Shown here one piece after another: positions 41,627 to 50,805 of a stretch of DNA of 62,078 nucleotides. How positions within the stretch are numbered: position 1 is the stretch's first letter; each line of letters opens with the position of its first letter. The translations under genes and the position numbers were made by a program. Under the pieces are notes generated by a model. That model was not told where the DNA came from. It searched no databases and saw only the letters and a list, made by a program, of their open reading frames with translations. Origin of the DNA: Faucicola osloensis_C (GTDB lineage: Bacteria > Pseudomonadota > Gammaproteobacteria > Pseudomonadales > Moraxellaceae); contig JABAHL010000014.1 in the NCBI GenBank assembly GCA_019353055.1, forward strand, positions 1 through 62,078, in the 5' to 3' direction.

Positions 41627-43849
41627 CTAAAATTTATAGGTTAAATTTGCTCGCAGGGTACGGGGTTCACCAAACATAATCATAGCGGCATTCGGGCTTG
41701 TGCCTGAATAATAGGCTTTATCGGTTAAGTTTTTGACCGACAGACCCAATTGCCAATGGTTGGCACTATAGCCTGCTTCAACATCATATAGGGTATAGCT
41801 TGGTAAATCGACCTTGGATGAGCCACGTTCAGCATGATGTTGACCTTCATAACGGGCGCCTGCCCCGACATACCAGCCCACATGCGATGGCGAAAAATAG
41901 TATTGTGTGCTGATATTGAAGGCTTGTTTGGGTATATGGTTGATACGCTGACCGACAACATAATCGGATTTGTTGGACGCTTGGGTGATTTTGGCGGTGG
42001 GAATATAGCTATAGCCTGCGCTAACGTTCCAGTTGTCATTGACTGCTGAAGTCAGTTCAGCCTCAAAACCTTTGGTTTGTTGCTCGCCAACCGCCACATT
42101 ATAAGTCTCTGTGCCATCAGTATAACTTTCGCTGACGTTTTTGCGCGTCAAATCATAATAGCTCAGCGAGGCTTGGGTGCGTTCGTCTGGCGTTTGCAGT
42201 TTGACGCCAATTTCGTATTGTTCCCCTTTTTCTGGGTCAAGCAAATCGCCATCTTTGCCCGCGTCGGTGGTCGCCAAAAATGCGGTGGCATAGCTGATAT
42301 ACGGCGCAATTTTGTCATTGACTTGATACATCAATGAGGCTGAGCCGGTGAAAGCATTGTTAGAATTTTTGACGGTGGTATCTTTTTTTACATCGTTGCT
42401 TTTGACATCTGACCAATCATGACGCCCTGCCAAGTCGATAATCCAGTGAGAATTCACTTTGATGGTATCTTTGGCATATAGCCCCAGATACTGTAAATAA
42501 TTTACACTGTGCTTGTCGGTGGTGGGTGTGGTATTGGTGATTTTGCCCACACCATAGACAGGATTGTTTAAGTTTAAGGGGCTATAAGCATACACTTGTT
42601 GCTGATAATCACTACGCTCATGAAAGGCGTCTAACCCCACTGAAACCGCGTGACTGACGTTACCATGACTAAAGGTTTTGTCAAAACGATTGTCCATTGA
42701 CACGATAGTATCTTGCTTATCGAGCAAGCTTGACTGGCGTTTGATATTGCCCGTAGTGGTTATCGGCGAGGTACCGCTTGCCAAAATCGCATCGGCATCG
42801 GCGACGCGTCTTGACAGCGCAAAGTTTTGCTTGAGACGCCAACCTAAGTCAAAATCATGGTCAAGCTGATAGCCGAGACGATATTGCTCATCTTGGACAG
42901 TATAATTGGGCTCACCAAAAAATAAACTCGATGCGTATGTCTTGTAGGCGTTATTTTGTAGTGGTAGCCCTTGTTGGCGGATGTAATCATGCTTTTGGTA
43001 ACTTGCCAACAAAGTGACATCTGTATTATCACCGAGAGCAAAACGATAAGAAGGCGCTAGATAGTAATTTTTGAAATACACATAATCGGTGGGGTCATTT
43101 TGGTCAGAAATACGCCCATTGAGACGAAATGCCCCATCGGTTGAGCCATTGGGGGCATAGTTGATATCAAAGGCTGCTTGATAAAAATCGTTGCTGCCTG
43201 CTGAAAGTGTGAGGTTTTTGAATGTTTCGTCTTTGGGTTTTTTGGTGGTTAAATTAACCACACCACCCGGCATCATCTGCCCGAAGCCGATGCTATCAGG
43301 GCCTTTGACCACCTCGATTGATTCTAGCCCAGAGATATCCATACTATTTAAAAAATTGCTAGAAGTCGCTGTGCGCATCCCATCGACAAGAATTTGTGAG
43401 CTCGCTAATTGTCCGCGAATCGCAATATCATCCCAACCACGACGACCATACTGCCCTGTCGTTACCCCTGCCACGCCTTTGAGCGCATCGGCTAACGTGG
43501 TCGCCTGTTTTTGTTGCAGCTGATTTTGTGTGACCACGCTCACCGATTTTGCGCTATCAAATAATTTTTCATCCGATTTTAAAATAGTGGTCGCTTGGGT
43601 AGCAGCATACTGCTGACTGGCATCTTGTGCCCGAATGATAATGGTGTCAAGCGTGGTAACGGCAGGCTGTGGGTCATTGCCATTATCAGTTAAAGCCGCT
43701 GTACCCACTGCACTGGCAGTCGTATCCGTCTGGGCATAAGCCATGGTAGTAAACGTAGAAAATACACCGATTAATACCTTATGCAATTGTCTTGATACCC
43801 CGCCAAACCTTGTGGTAGTAGGACAGGTAAAAAATTGGATTTTAGACAT
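41627..43849 (-). CDS. TonB-dependent siderophore receptor
   Basis: 740 residues from ATG 43849, giving a proper signal peptide (VLIGVFSTFTTMAYA cut before QTD); the longer frame to 43924 lacks one. A TonB-box-like TIIIRAQ (about 68), the plug (SVSVVTQNQLQQ, LKGVAGVTTGQYGRRG, IEVVKGPDSIGFGQMMPGG) and a 22-strand barrel with C-terminal Phe (NLTYKF). It matches the siderophore receptor subfamily (FhuA/FpvA/FoxA-like). It is the second gene of a Fur-regulated unit behind the receptor at 43934, 84 bases apart. Ligand not determinable. Confidence 0.92.
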   Translation of the reverse strand: MSKIQFFTCPTTTRFGGVSRQLHKVLIGVFSTFTTMAYAQTDTTASAVGTAALTDNGNDPQPAVTTLDTIIIRAQDASQQYAATQATTILKSDEKLFDSAKSVSVVTQNQLQQKQATTLADALKGVAGVTTGQYGRRGWDDIAIRGQLASSQILVDGMRTATSSNFLNSMDISGLESIEVVKGPDSIGFGQMMPGGVVNLTTKKPKDETFKNLTLSAGSNDFYQAAFDINYAPNGSTDGAFRLNGRISDQNDPTDYVYFKNYYLAPSYRFALGDNTDVTLLASYQKHDYIRQQGLPLQNNAYKTYASSLFFGEPNYTVQDEQYRLGYQLDHDFDLGWRLKQNFALSRRVADADAILASGTSPITTTGNIKRQSSLLDKQDTIVSMDNRFDKTFSHGNVSHAVSVGLDAFHERSDYQQQVYAYSPLNLNNPVYGVGKITNTTPTTDKHSVNYLQYLGLYAKDTIKVNSHWIIDLAGRHDWSDVKSNDVKKDTTVKNSNNAFTGSASLMYQVNDKIAPYISYATAFLATTDAGKDGDLLDPEKGEQYEIGVKLQTPDERTQASLSYYDLTRKNVSESYTDGTETYNVAVGEQQTKGFEAELTSAVNDNWNVSAGYSYIPTAKITQASNKSDYVVGQRINHIPKQAFNISTQYYFSPSHVGWYVGAGARYEGQHHAERGSSKVDLPSYTLYDVEAGYSANHWQLGLSVKNLTDKAYYSGTSPNAAMIMFGEPRTLRANLTYKF

Positions 43850-43933
43850 AAGCAAAGTGTCTCTGCAATATTTTATAAAAATGCTAAACAGCAATGGGCA
43901 ATCCATCATGCTGATGGTTATCACCCATTGAGT

Positions 43934-45958
43934 TTAAAACTGATAACTTAGCGCTACTTTGACATTGCGCCCCATGGCTTTATCACCGGTATTGGATACG
44001 TGCTCATAGTAGTAGGCATCTGTAAGGTTATACACCCCAGCATCCACAGTTAATTGCGGTAACGCGCTTGGACGATAGCTACCAAATACATCATAGGTGG
44101 TAAAACTTGGCAAATCAGCCACAGCAGTAGCGCTGGTGCGACGCGTTAAACCTTTGACATGGCGGATGGCACTTCCAAGGCTGAATTTGTCATTGATATC
44201 ATAATTAAAGCCAAGGTTTAACTGATCGCCTGAGTCTTTATTGAGTTGGTAACCTTGCTCGGTGTCGCTTTTGGCATGGGCATAGCCTGCATTCAAGCGC
44301 ATATTGTTTAGCCGATATTTTGCGCTCAGCTCGTAGCCTTTAACGGTAGTTTCACCGGCATTGATGTAGCTGGCACATTGCCCGTCTGTCACTGAGTTGC
44401 CTGTGGTACAGTCAATGCCTGTTAAGCGGTCGATTTTATTGTCATATTGGGTATCAAAGACTTTGGCTGTCAGCGACATACTGTCTTGACTGTCAAACAC
44501 CCCTTGAAAACGGCTACTGATACCCAACTCTGTGTTTGCGCCTGTTTCTGCTTCGATGTCTTTATTGACGAAGGTTTGCCCAGATTGGTAGACGGTTTCT
44601 GGCAAGGGTGGTCCATTAAACAATTGGGTATAACTGGCAAATAAGCTGTGATTTGGCGTTAGTTTAAATTCCCCTGCCAATGCGCCCGACAGTTGATTGT
44701 AGTCGTCACTGCTTAAACGCTCTGACGGCTTATAATGGTCAAAGCGTACGCCAGGCGTCAGCGCAAATCGTCCCAATTCGATTCGGTCTTGTAAGTACAC
44801 CCCTACGCTGGTAGCGTCTTCTGTGATATCACTACTCTCTAACGTCGCTGATTTTTTATAGCCTTCTACCCCATAGTTGAGCGTATGTGTCAAAGCATGG
44901 TCACCATGATGCTGCGTCAGTTGCTGTTTGATACTTGCCGTCATGCCATCGGTTTTGCCTGATGTGGCTACACGCGAGGGAGTCGTTCCGCGCAGTCCTT
45001 GCGACAGCGATTCATTGGTCAAATGATAAATTTTGCTGTTTAGCTCAAAATTGCTATGCGGTTTATACTCATAGCCGAGTGCATAGGTTTCATTATTGGT
45101 GTAGCCAGGATGAATATTATTGGGTAAATTGGCTTGGTAGCCGATATTGGGGCGAAACGGATAGTTGCCGTCATTGTCATAGCTTTGGTAACTGGCAGTA
45201 ATTTTGTGACCTTCTGCCGGCATCACATTGACTTTGGCTAGTATACTTTTGATAGTAATATCATCACCTTGGATGTGGTTGCCTTTGCCATCTTCGCCGC
45301 CATCGCTGTCACGCTCACCATAAGACACAATCATGTCCAATTGCTCATTGGGTTTGGCATAGGTCGTTAGGCTTCGCTGAAATTGCTGATCGTTACTGGC
45401 ATAGCCCAGTTTAACCTTTGCCCCCATTTTTTGATCTGGTAGTAGCAAGTCTTGTGCATCCACCGTGGTAAACGCCACACCGCCACCGATGGCATTATTG
45501 CCCAAAGTCACCGAGTTATTACCCACTGACACCTCTGTTGTTTTATACAAATCTGGGTCAAGTCCACTAATTCCGGAGTGGTTAAAACCGCGCGTTTCCG
45601 GTTGGCGCACCCCATCCACGGTGATTTTTAAGGCACTGCCGGCATTGTCTGAGCCCAAACCGCGAATATAAATATGCTGATCCATCCCCGAAGTGCCACC
45701 GACATTCACCCCAGCAACCGTCGGTAAATATTGATTGAGTAAATCAGCTTGCTGTACCTTGACTGAGCTCTCATGGCGGACGTTCTCAGTTTGTTTGGCT
45801 GGGGTATATTGACGGGCATTAAAAGTAATGGTCTGCAAGGTAGTGACGGGTTCTGGCTCACTCGCTGTTGCCAACGGTGAATAAAGGGTGGTTAATACAC
45901 ACAGACTTAAATAGCGCAAAGCACCACGCGGCGGTAAACTAGCATTGGCAGTATTCAT
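43934..45958 (-). CDS. TonB-dependent outer-membrane receptor (heme/hemoglobin-like)
   Basis: 674 residues. Signal peptide (YLSLCVLTTLYSPLATASE), TonB-box-like QTITFNARQ, plug (TVAGVNVGGTSGMDQHIYIRG, ITVDGVRQPETRGFNH, NNSVTLGNNAIGGG) and a beta-barrel ending in Phe (NVKVALSYQF). The plug pattern and end of the barrel (TVDAGVYNLTDAYYY) resemble hemin/hemoglobin-type receptors, but the FRAP/NPNL heme motifs are not seen, so the ligand call is weak. Directly behind a perfect Fur box (46018-46036), so it is iron-repressed; first gene of the receptor unit. Confidence 0.85.
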   Translation of the reverse strand: MNTANASLPPRGALRYLSLCVLTTLYSPLATASEPEPVTTLQTITFNARQYTPAKQTENVRHESSVKVQQADLLNQYLPTVAGVNVGGTSGMDQHIYIRGLGSDNAGSALKITVDGVRQPETRGFNHSGISGLDPDLYKTTEVSVGNNSVTLGNNAIGGGVAFTTVDAQDLLLPDQKMGAKVKLGYASNDQQFQRSLTTYAKPNEQLDMIVSYGERDSDGGEDGKGNHIQGDDITIKSILAKVNVMPAEGHKITASYQSYDNDGNYPFRPNIGYQANLPNNIHPGYTNNETYALGYEYKPHSNFELNSKIYHLTNESLSQGLRGTTPSRVATSGKTDGMTASIKQQLTQHHGDHALTHTLNYGVEGYKKSATLESSDITEDATSVGVYLQDRIELGRFALTPGVRFDHYKPSERLSSDDYNQLSGALAGEFKLTPNHSLFASYTQLFNGPPLPETVYQSGQTFVNKDIEAETGANTELGISSRFQGVFDSQDSMSLTAKVFDTQYDNKIDRLTGIDCTTGNSVTDGQCASYINAGETTVKGYELSAKYRLNNMRLNAGYAHAKSDTEQGYQLNKDSGDQLNLGFNYDINDKFSLGSAIRHVKGLTRRTSATAVADLPSFTTYDVFGSYRPSALPQLTVDAGVYNLTDAYYYEHVSNTGDKAMGRNVKVALSYQF

Positions 45959-46017
45959 AAAATCACTCAGATATATAAAAAAAGAGAAGCGTTACAAAGC
46001 GGTAAGAATAATAATAT

Positions 46018-46036
46018 AAATGATAATCATTATCAA
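46018..46036 (-). promoter_or_regulatory. Fur box upstream of the TonB receptor genes
   Basis: AAATGATAATCATTATCAA, 60 bases before the receptor start, identical to the site at 41415. Confidence 0.92.
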
Positions 46037-46180
46037 TTAATTTTTCCAATTATTTCCCTTTTTTTCGAATATCTAACGCTAGTTATCAATAAGTAGCCAA
46101 GTAAACTCAGGCAACATCAAGCGAAATGATAAAGTGGCTTAAAGTTCGCCCAATAATCCTTTCAACAAGTTATAACAATG

Positions 46181-48952
46181 TCACCCCGCTAAAATTTTGC
46201 TAATCTCTCCTAGACAGGAGCCACAATTGGTGCCTGCTTTGCAATGTTTGCCAACCTCAACGACGGTTTTACAGTGATATTTTTTTATCGTCTCAACAAT
46301 GGTATTTTCACCCACGGACATACAAGAGCAAACAATCCGCCCTGTATCAATAAAACCCGTGGCAGGTTTGCCCATTAGTAGCCATTTACGCGTATGGTTA
46401 TCAAGACTTCTGCCAAATTGGCTATCTAGCCAGTTATGGGTGGGTAGTTTATGCTCGTGGGTGCTCAAAAATACTAGCGCATGGACTTGCCCGTTTTGCA
46501 ATATCGCAAGTCGTAAATCCTGGCTAGTGTTATCGGTATCAATATGTTGATAATGGATAATATCAAAGTTGTAGGCTTGCGCTGGTTGATTGAGCCATAC
46601 ACTTAACTGCTGTTGCCAATATTGCTTATCAAACCAAGTTGTCATGGCCGCAGACTGATTATCAATGGCAAAAAAATACTGGCTACTGTTTGACTGGCGA
46701 TTACGCACCCAATAAGTCATATCTGGCGATTCCAGCCAAGTTAGCAGGTTTTCATCACAGTGTTTATCAATCAATAACCATCCAAATGCTTGCATGGTCC
46801 GTTTTTGCAGCCTAACAGGTTGGTGCTTGAGCTGCGGTTGCTGTGAAAAGGGGTCATGATGATTGCTGATAAGCTTACCGACACGCGCATTGGCGGCAAA
46901 GTGCTGATTCCAGTGCATAGGTATAAATACATCGCCTTGGCGTTGTTTTTCAGTCACATCCGCCCGCACTAAGATAGTACCATTGGGACTGTTAATTTGC
47001 ACAAAATCGTTATTTTGTACACCCAAAGGTTTGGCATCACTCGGGTGAATCGCAACCAGTGGGTGCGGTAAATGCTGATTAAGCTGTGGGGCAATCCCTG
47101 TGCGGGTCATGGTATGCCATTGGTCACGCGAGCGACCTGTGTTAAGCACCAGTGGATATTGCTCATCAGGCAATGACTTGGGTACTGCAGGAGTAACGGT
47201 GACAAAATGCAGTTTTTGGGTATCGGTATAAGTGGTGCCGATAGTGGTATGTGGGTCTTGTTTTTGTAGTCCAAAATAATGCGGTTGACCCCACTGAAAC
47301 GGTGCCAAATTATCATACTCGTTTTGGCTAATATGGGCTAAATGGCTGATGTTAAAACTTCGGCTATCTGTATTTTTTTCACCGCCATTCTTCTCGCCAC
47401 TGAGCCGAGCGTGTTCGGTAAAGACTTGGGATTCGTGGGTGTAATCAAAACCCACAAAACCCATTTTCTGTGCCACTTGGCTGACTATCCACCAGTCGGG
47501 CTTGGCATCAGCAAATGGGGTGACTAAACGGCGCTGGCGAGAGATGCGGCGTTCGCTGTTGGTGACCGTGCCTGATTTTTCACTCCAGCCTTGCGCGGGC
47601 AAAGCCACATGAGCAAAGTCGAGCGTGTCGCTGTCTTTTGAGCAGTCAGACACGATGACCAGTGGGCATTGCTGTAATGCCATGGCAAATTTGTCTGCTT
47701 CTGGCAGACTGACTACAGGATTGGTCGCCATAATCCAAATCGCTTTAATTTGCCCCTCCAAAATGGCATCGGCACATTGGGTGGCCTTGATACCATCTTT
47801 ACCACTAATACTAGTCGGTGCTTGCCAAAAGTTGGCTACTGTTTGACGATGGTCGCTGTTTTTGAGCTCAAAATGACTGGCAAGCAGATTGGCTAACGCC
47901 CCGACCTCTCGCCCACCCATGGCATTGGGCTGTCCTGTAATTGAGAACGCCCCTGCCCCTTGATAACCCAGTTTGCCTGTATAAAGGTGGCAATTGATAA
48001 TGCTATTGACCTTATCGGTGCCATTACTGGCTTGATTGACGCCCATGGAGTAAAAACTCACGGTTTTCGTGGTAGTGGCAAACAATTGATAAAACTCGGT
48101 TAAATCACTTTCGTGGACACCGCAGATTTTGGCAACTTTTTTAATCGTCCAACTGTCACTGGCTGCAAGCGCATCAGCAAGATTGTCACAATGCCTAAGA
48201 TAATCGTGATTGGCATAGCCGTTTTGGTGCAAGTAATTGAGTAGTCCGACAAATAAATGGGTATCTGTGCCAGAGCGAATCGGCAAATGCAAGTCAGCAA
48301 TCGCGGTGCTGTCAGTGGCTCGTGGGTCAATCACCACGATTTTTTTGTTGGGATTGGCTTGTTTGCTGGATTTTAACCGACCAAATAAAATCGGATGACA
48401 CCACGCCATATTCGAACCGATAATGATAAATAGGTCGCTGTTTTCGATGTCTTCATAATTACAAGGCACAGTGTCCGAGCCAAATGCTCGCTTGTAGCCA
48501 GCCACCGCTGATGACATACACAGTCGAGAATTGGAGTCCAAATTATTGGTACCCAAAAAACCTTTAGTAAATTTGTTTGCCACGTAATAATCTTCGGTGA
48601 GCAGTTGTCCCGATACATATAGCATAATGCTGTCGGCGCCATATTCATCAATGGTCTGTTGCAATGATTTAGCAACAAAATCGGTGGCGGTATCCCAATC
48701 GACTGCCTCGCCATGAATCATCGGATGTGCCAAACGGCGGTCACGATCAAGCGTATCGCCCAACGCTTTGCCTTTGGAGCATAATTTGCCAAAGTTGGCA
48801 GGATGGTTTGGATCACCGTCAATGCTGACGTGTTGGGTATTCTCATCAATCGTCGCCAACACGCCACAGCCAACACCACAATAGGCACAGGTGGTTTTGA
48901 CTTCAGTCAGGGAAGATTTTTGTGATGCTAAATGTTGTATAGTTGTTGTCAC
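46181..48952 (-). CDS. nasA: Assimilatory nitrate reductase catalytic subunit
   Basis: 923 residues from GTG 48952 (AAAGG upstream). It reduces nitrate to nitrite at a molybdenum bis-MGD centre. N-terminal [4Fe-4S] motif CAYCGVGC...LCSKG (about 22-60), central molybdopterin domains (DSNSRLCMSS with Ser/Cys region, SIINCHLYTGKLGYQGAGAF, TNPVVSLPEADK), molydopterin dinucleotide-binding domain (LNTGRSRDQWHTMTRTG), and a C-terminal Bfd-like [2Fe-2S] domain (CSCMSVGENTI, CKAGTNCGSC). The architecture is that of cytoplasmic NasA/NasC with its own ferredoxin domain. Transcribed after nasB, 39 bases apart. Confidence 0.95.
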   Translation of the reverse strand: MTTTIQHLASQKSSLTEVKTTCAYCGVGCGVLATIDENTQHVSIDGDPNHPANFGKLCSKGKALGDTLDRDRRLAHPMIHGEAVDWDTATDFVAKSLQQTIDEYGADSIMLYVSGQLLTEDYYVANKFTKGFLGTNNLDSNSRLCMSSAVAGYKRAFGSDTVPCNYEDIENSDLFIIIGSNMAWCHPILFGRLKSSKQANPNKKIVVIDPRATDSTAIADLHLPIRSGTDTHLFVGLLNYLHQNGYANHDYLRHCDNLADALAASDSWTIKKVAKICGVHESDLTEFYQLFATTTKTVSFYSMGVNQASNGTDKVNSIINCHLYTGKLGYQGAGAFSITGQPNAMGGREVGALANLLASHFELKNSDHRQTVANFWQAPTSISGKDGIKATQCADAILEGQIKAIWIMATNPVVSLPEADKFAMALQQCPLVIVSDCSKDSDTLDFAHVALPAQGWSEKSGTVTNSERRISRQRRLVTPFADAKPDWWIVSQVAQKMGFVGFDYTHESQVFTEHARLSGEKNGGEKNTDSRSFNISHLAHISQNEYDNLAPFQWGQPHYFGLQKQDPHTTIGTTYTDTQKLHFVTVTPAVPKSLPDEQYPLVLNTGRSRDQWHTMTRTGIAPQLNQHLPHPLVAIHPSDAKPLGVQNNDFVQINSPNGTILVRADVTEKQRQGDVFIPMHWNQHFAANARVGKLISNHHDPFSQQPQLKHQPVRLQKRTMQAFGWLLIDKHCDENLLTWLESPDMTYWVRNRQSNSSQYFFAIDNQSAAMTTWFDKQYWQQQLSVWLNQPAQAYNFDIIHYQHIDTDNTSQDLRLAILQNGQVHALVFLSTHEHKLPTHNWLDSQFGRSLDNHTRKWLLMGKPATGFIDTGRIVCSCMSVGENTIVETIKKYHCKTVVEVGKHCKAGTNCGSCLGEISKILAG

Positions 48953-48991
48953 ACGTTAACCTTTTACTATTTTTAATTTCTACCAGTCAGA

Positions 48992-50317
48992 TCAGCCCGC
49001 CAGCAACTCTTCACAAAACGCTTTGCCAAACAGTAATTTATCTTTGATGGCTGAAATATCTTGTTGATTTTGAATCAGTTCAAAAAACCAACTGCCCTCT
49101 TGTACATCACCATATAGCACTGCAGATAAAATACGGTTGTCTTTTACGGTGATTTTTTGATAGATGCTATGGCTAGGGTCTTGATAAATCAACTGCTCGC
49201 AGTCGTGACTCACATCGATATCACCTGCCGAAAATAGCGCCACGCCCGAGACCTTTAGCTTGGTTGCCGTTGGTTGTATGCTAAACACGGGCGAGGTGCT
49301 GTCTGGCTGCTCGTTTAAGGTATGTAGCAGAATATTGGCTTGCTCATACACAGGTGCGACTAGCCCAAATAGCTGGTTGTCAAACTGTACACACTCGCCA
49401 ATCGCATACACGTCTGGAGTATGGGTTCGCATTTGGTTATCAACCAAAATCCCCCGCTCGCAAGTGATACCGACCTGTTGCGCAAGGGCAATATTGGGTC
49501 GCACGCCGACGGTCATGATAATGCAATCGCTGTCAATGGTTTTGGCGGGGAGGGATATGTCGACATTATCCGTGTAAGTCAGTCCAGTAACCTGGTTATC
49601 CTCATCCACGCAAATCGCTTGAGAGTTGGCGTTGAGCACAAACTCAATACCTTTGTTTTCAAAGTAAGTTTGCAGTAAATCGGCAGCGGTTTTATCGAGT
49701 TGGCGATTGAGTAAATAGCCTGCCCCATGTACCACAGTGACTTTCGCTCCCTGTTGTACCAAGGCATTGGCAGCCTCAAGACCGAGTAACCCACCGCCGA
49801 TAACCAGGCATTTTGGAGATTTTTTGCCATTATGATTGGTTTTTGCGATATCTAGCATAGCGTCCACATCGGCTTTGGTACGAAAACCCATGACGCCTTT
49901 TGCGGTATGATTGGGCAATGGCAAAATAAATGGCGTTGAACCTGTGGCAAACACCAATTTGTCATAGCCGATGGTTTCGCCGCTGTCGGTGATGACCTGA
50001 TGAGCAGCAAGATTGATATCGCTAACAGTGCAACCTGTCTTTACAGTGATGTTATGGTTAGCGTACTCCTCTTGAGAAAATAGATAAATCTCAGCGAAGC
50101 GTTTTTCCCCTGCCAATACAGGCGATAGCATAATACGGTTATAGCCTGCATACGGCTCGCTGTTGATAAGCGTGATGGCAAACTCATCTCGACTTTGCTC
50201 GCCCTGGCTGTCAACCCCCAATCCGCTGTGGGCACTCAGTCTGCTTTTGGCATACTGCATGGCAAAGCGTGTCCCTGCCATCCCCGCCCCTATGATAAGA
50301 ATGTGTGTGTGTTGCAT
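48992..50317 (-). CDS. nasB: NAD(P)H-dependent flavoprotein, nitrate reductase electron-transfer subunit
   Basis: 441 residues. FAD motif LIIGAGMAGTRFA at the N-terminus, NAD(P)H motif VIGGGLLGLEAANALVQQGAKV (about 170), and C-terminal FAD motif DVYAIGECVQF with a BFD-less tail. It matches the N-terminal half of NirB and NasB-type reductases that pass electrons from NADH to the catalytic subunit. An insertion at about 30-45 (SAHSGLGVDSQGEQ) is unusual. AAGGTCAGCC precedes the ATG. Operon with nasA. Confidence 0.88.
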   Translation of the reverse strand: MQHTHILIIGAGMAGTRFAMQYAKSRLSAHSGLGVDSQGEQSRDEFAITLINSEPYAGYNRIMLSPVLAGEKRFAEIYLFSQEEYANHNITVKTGCTVSDINLAAHQVITDSGETIGYDKLVFATGSTPFILPLPNHTAKGVMGFRTKADVDAMLDIAKTNHNGKKSPKCLVIGGGLLGLEAANALVQQGAKVTVVHGAGYLLNRQLDKTAADLLQTYFENKGIEFVLNANSQAICVDEDNQVTGLTYTDNVDISLPAKTIDSDCIIMTVGVRPNIALAQQVGITCERGILVDNQMRTHTPDVYAIGECVQFDNQLFGLVAPVYEQANILLHTLNEQPDSTSPVFSIQPTATKLKVSGVALFSAGDIDVSHDCEQLIYQDPSHSIYQKITVKDNRILSAVLYGDVQEGSWFFELIQNQQDISAIKDKLLFGKAFCEELLAG

Positions 50318-50805
50318 TGTTTGGCTGACCTTGCTTATCCGACCCGATATTTAATACTTTAGAAGCTAGCACTTTAAAATTTAATAATTCAAAATCTATG
50401 CCAACCGTTTTAAACCGTTGTTTTTTACTGTTTTTTATGGTGTTTTAAATTTTGGCTATTATTTGTCGGACAGTGTGATGGATGTTGACCACTCTTTGAA
50501 TTTAACCTCTTTAACTGTAGATAACTGTTTGACTGTTTGACTGTTTTTAAAATATTTTTAGACATTTTTTTTGCTTATTTATTTGCATTATTCTTTTACC
50601 TTATCGATTACTTACCAAAATAGTGCAGTACAGCATCAAATTTTTATCATTTATGCTAATCGGTGAAAGTTTTATCACAGCAAAATAGCTAATTGATGGG
50701 TCATTCAAAAAAATTATTGTAAAAACAAAAGTTTATGATAATGGCATAAATATTGCTTTTGCCTTGTTACCGTGAACCATACAGGCTTACTTAAAGGAGA
50801 AGCAG
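50318..50805. other. Divergent promoter region between nasB and the nitrate transporter
   Basis: About 490 AT-rich bases. It holds the sigma-54-type promoter at 50742 and an 8-bp CTGTTTGA repeat, three units (50525-50548). TGCAGTACAGCA near 50624 is NtrC-site-like but imperfect. No -24/-12 match was found on the minus strand for nasB. Confidence 0.5.
50742..50758 (+). promoter_or_regulatory. Sigma-54-type promoter (-24/-12) for the nitrate transporter
   Basis: TGGCATAAATATTGCTT: GG (50743-50744) and GC (50755-50756) with exactly ten bases between, close to TGGCAC-N5-TTGCW. About 38 bases between it and the predicted start of transcription and the ATG at 50806. Confidence 0.7.

Noticed and set aside
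50318..50740. Sigma-54 promoter for nasB on the minus strand
   Set aside because: No GC-N10-CC spacing was found on the plus strand in this region; nearest candidates are off by one to two bases.
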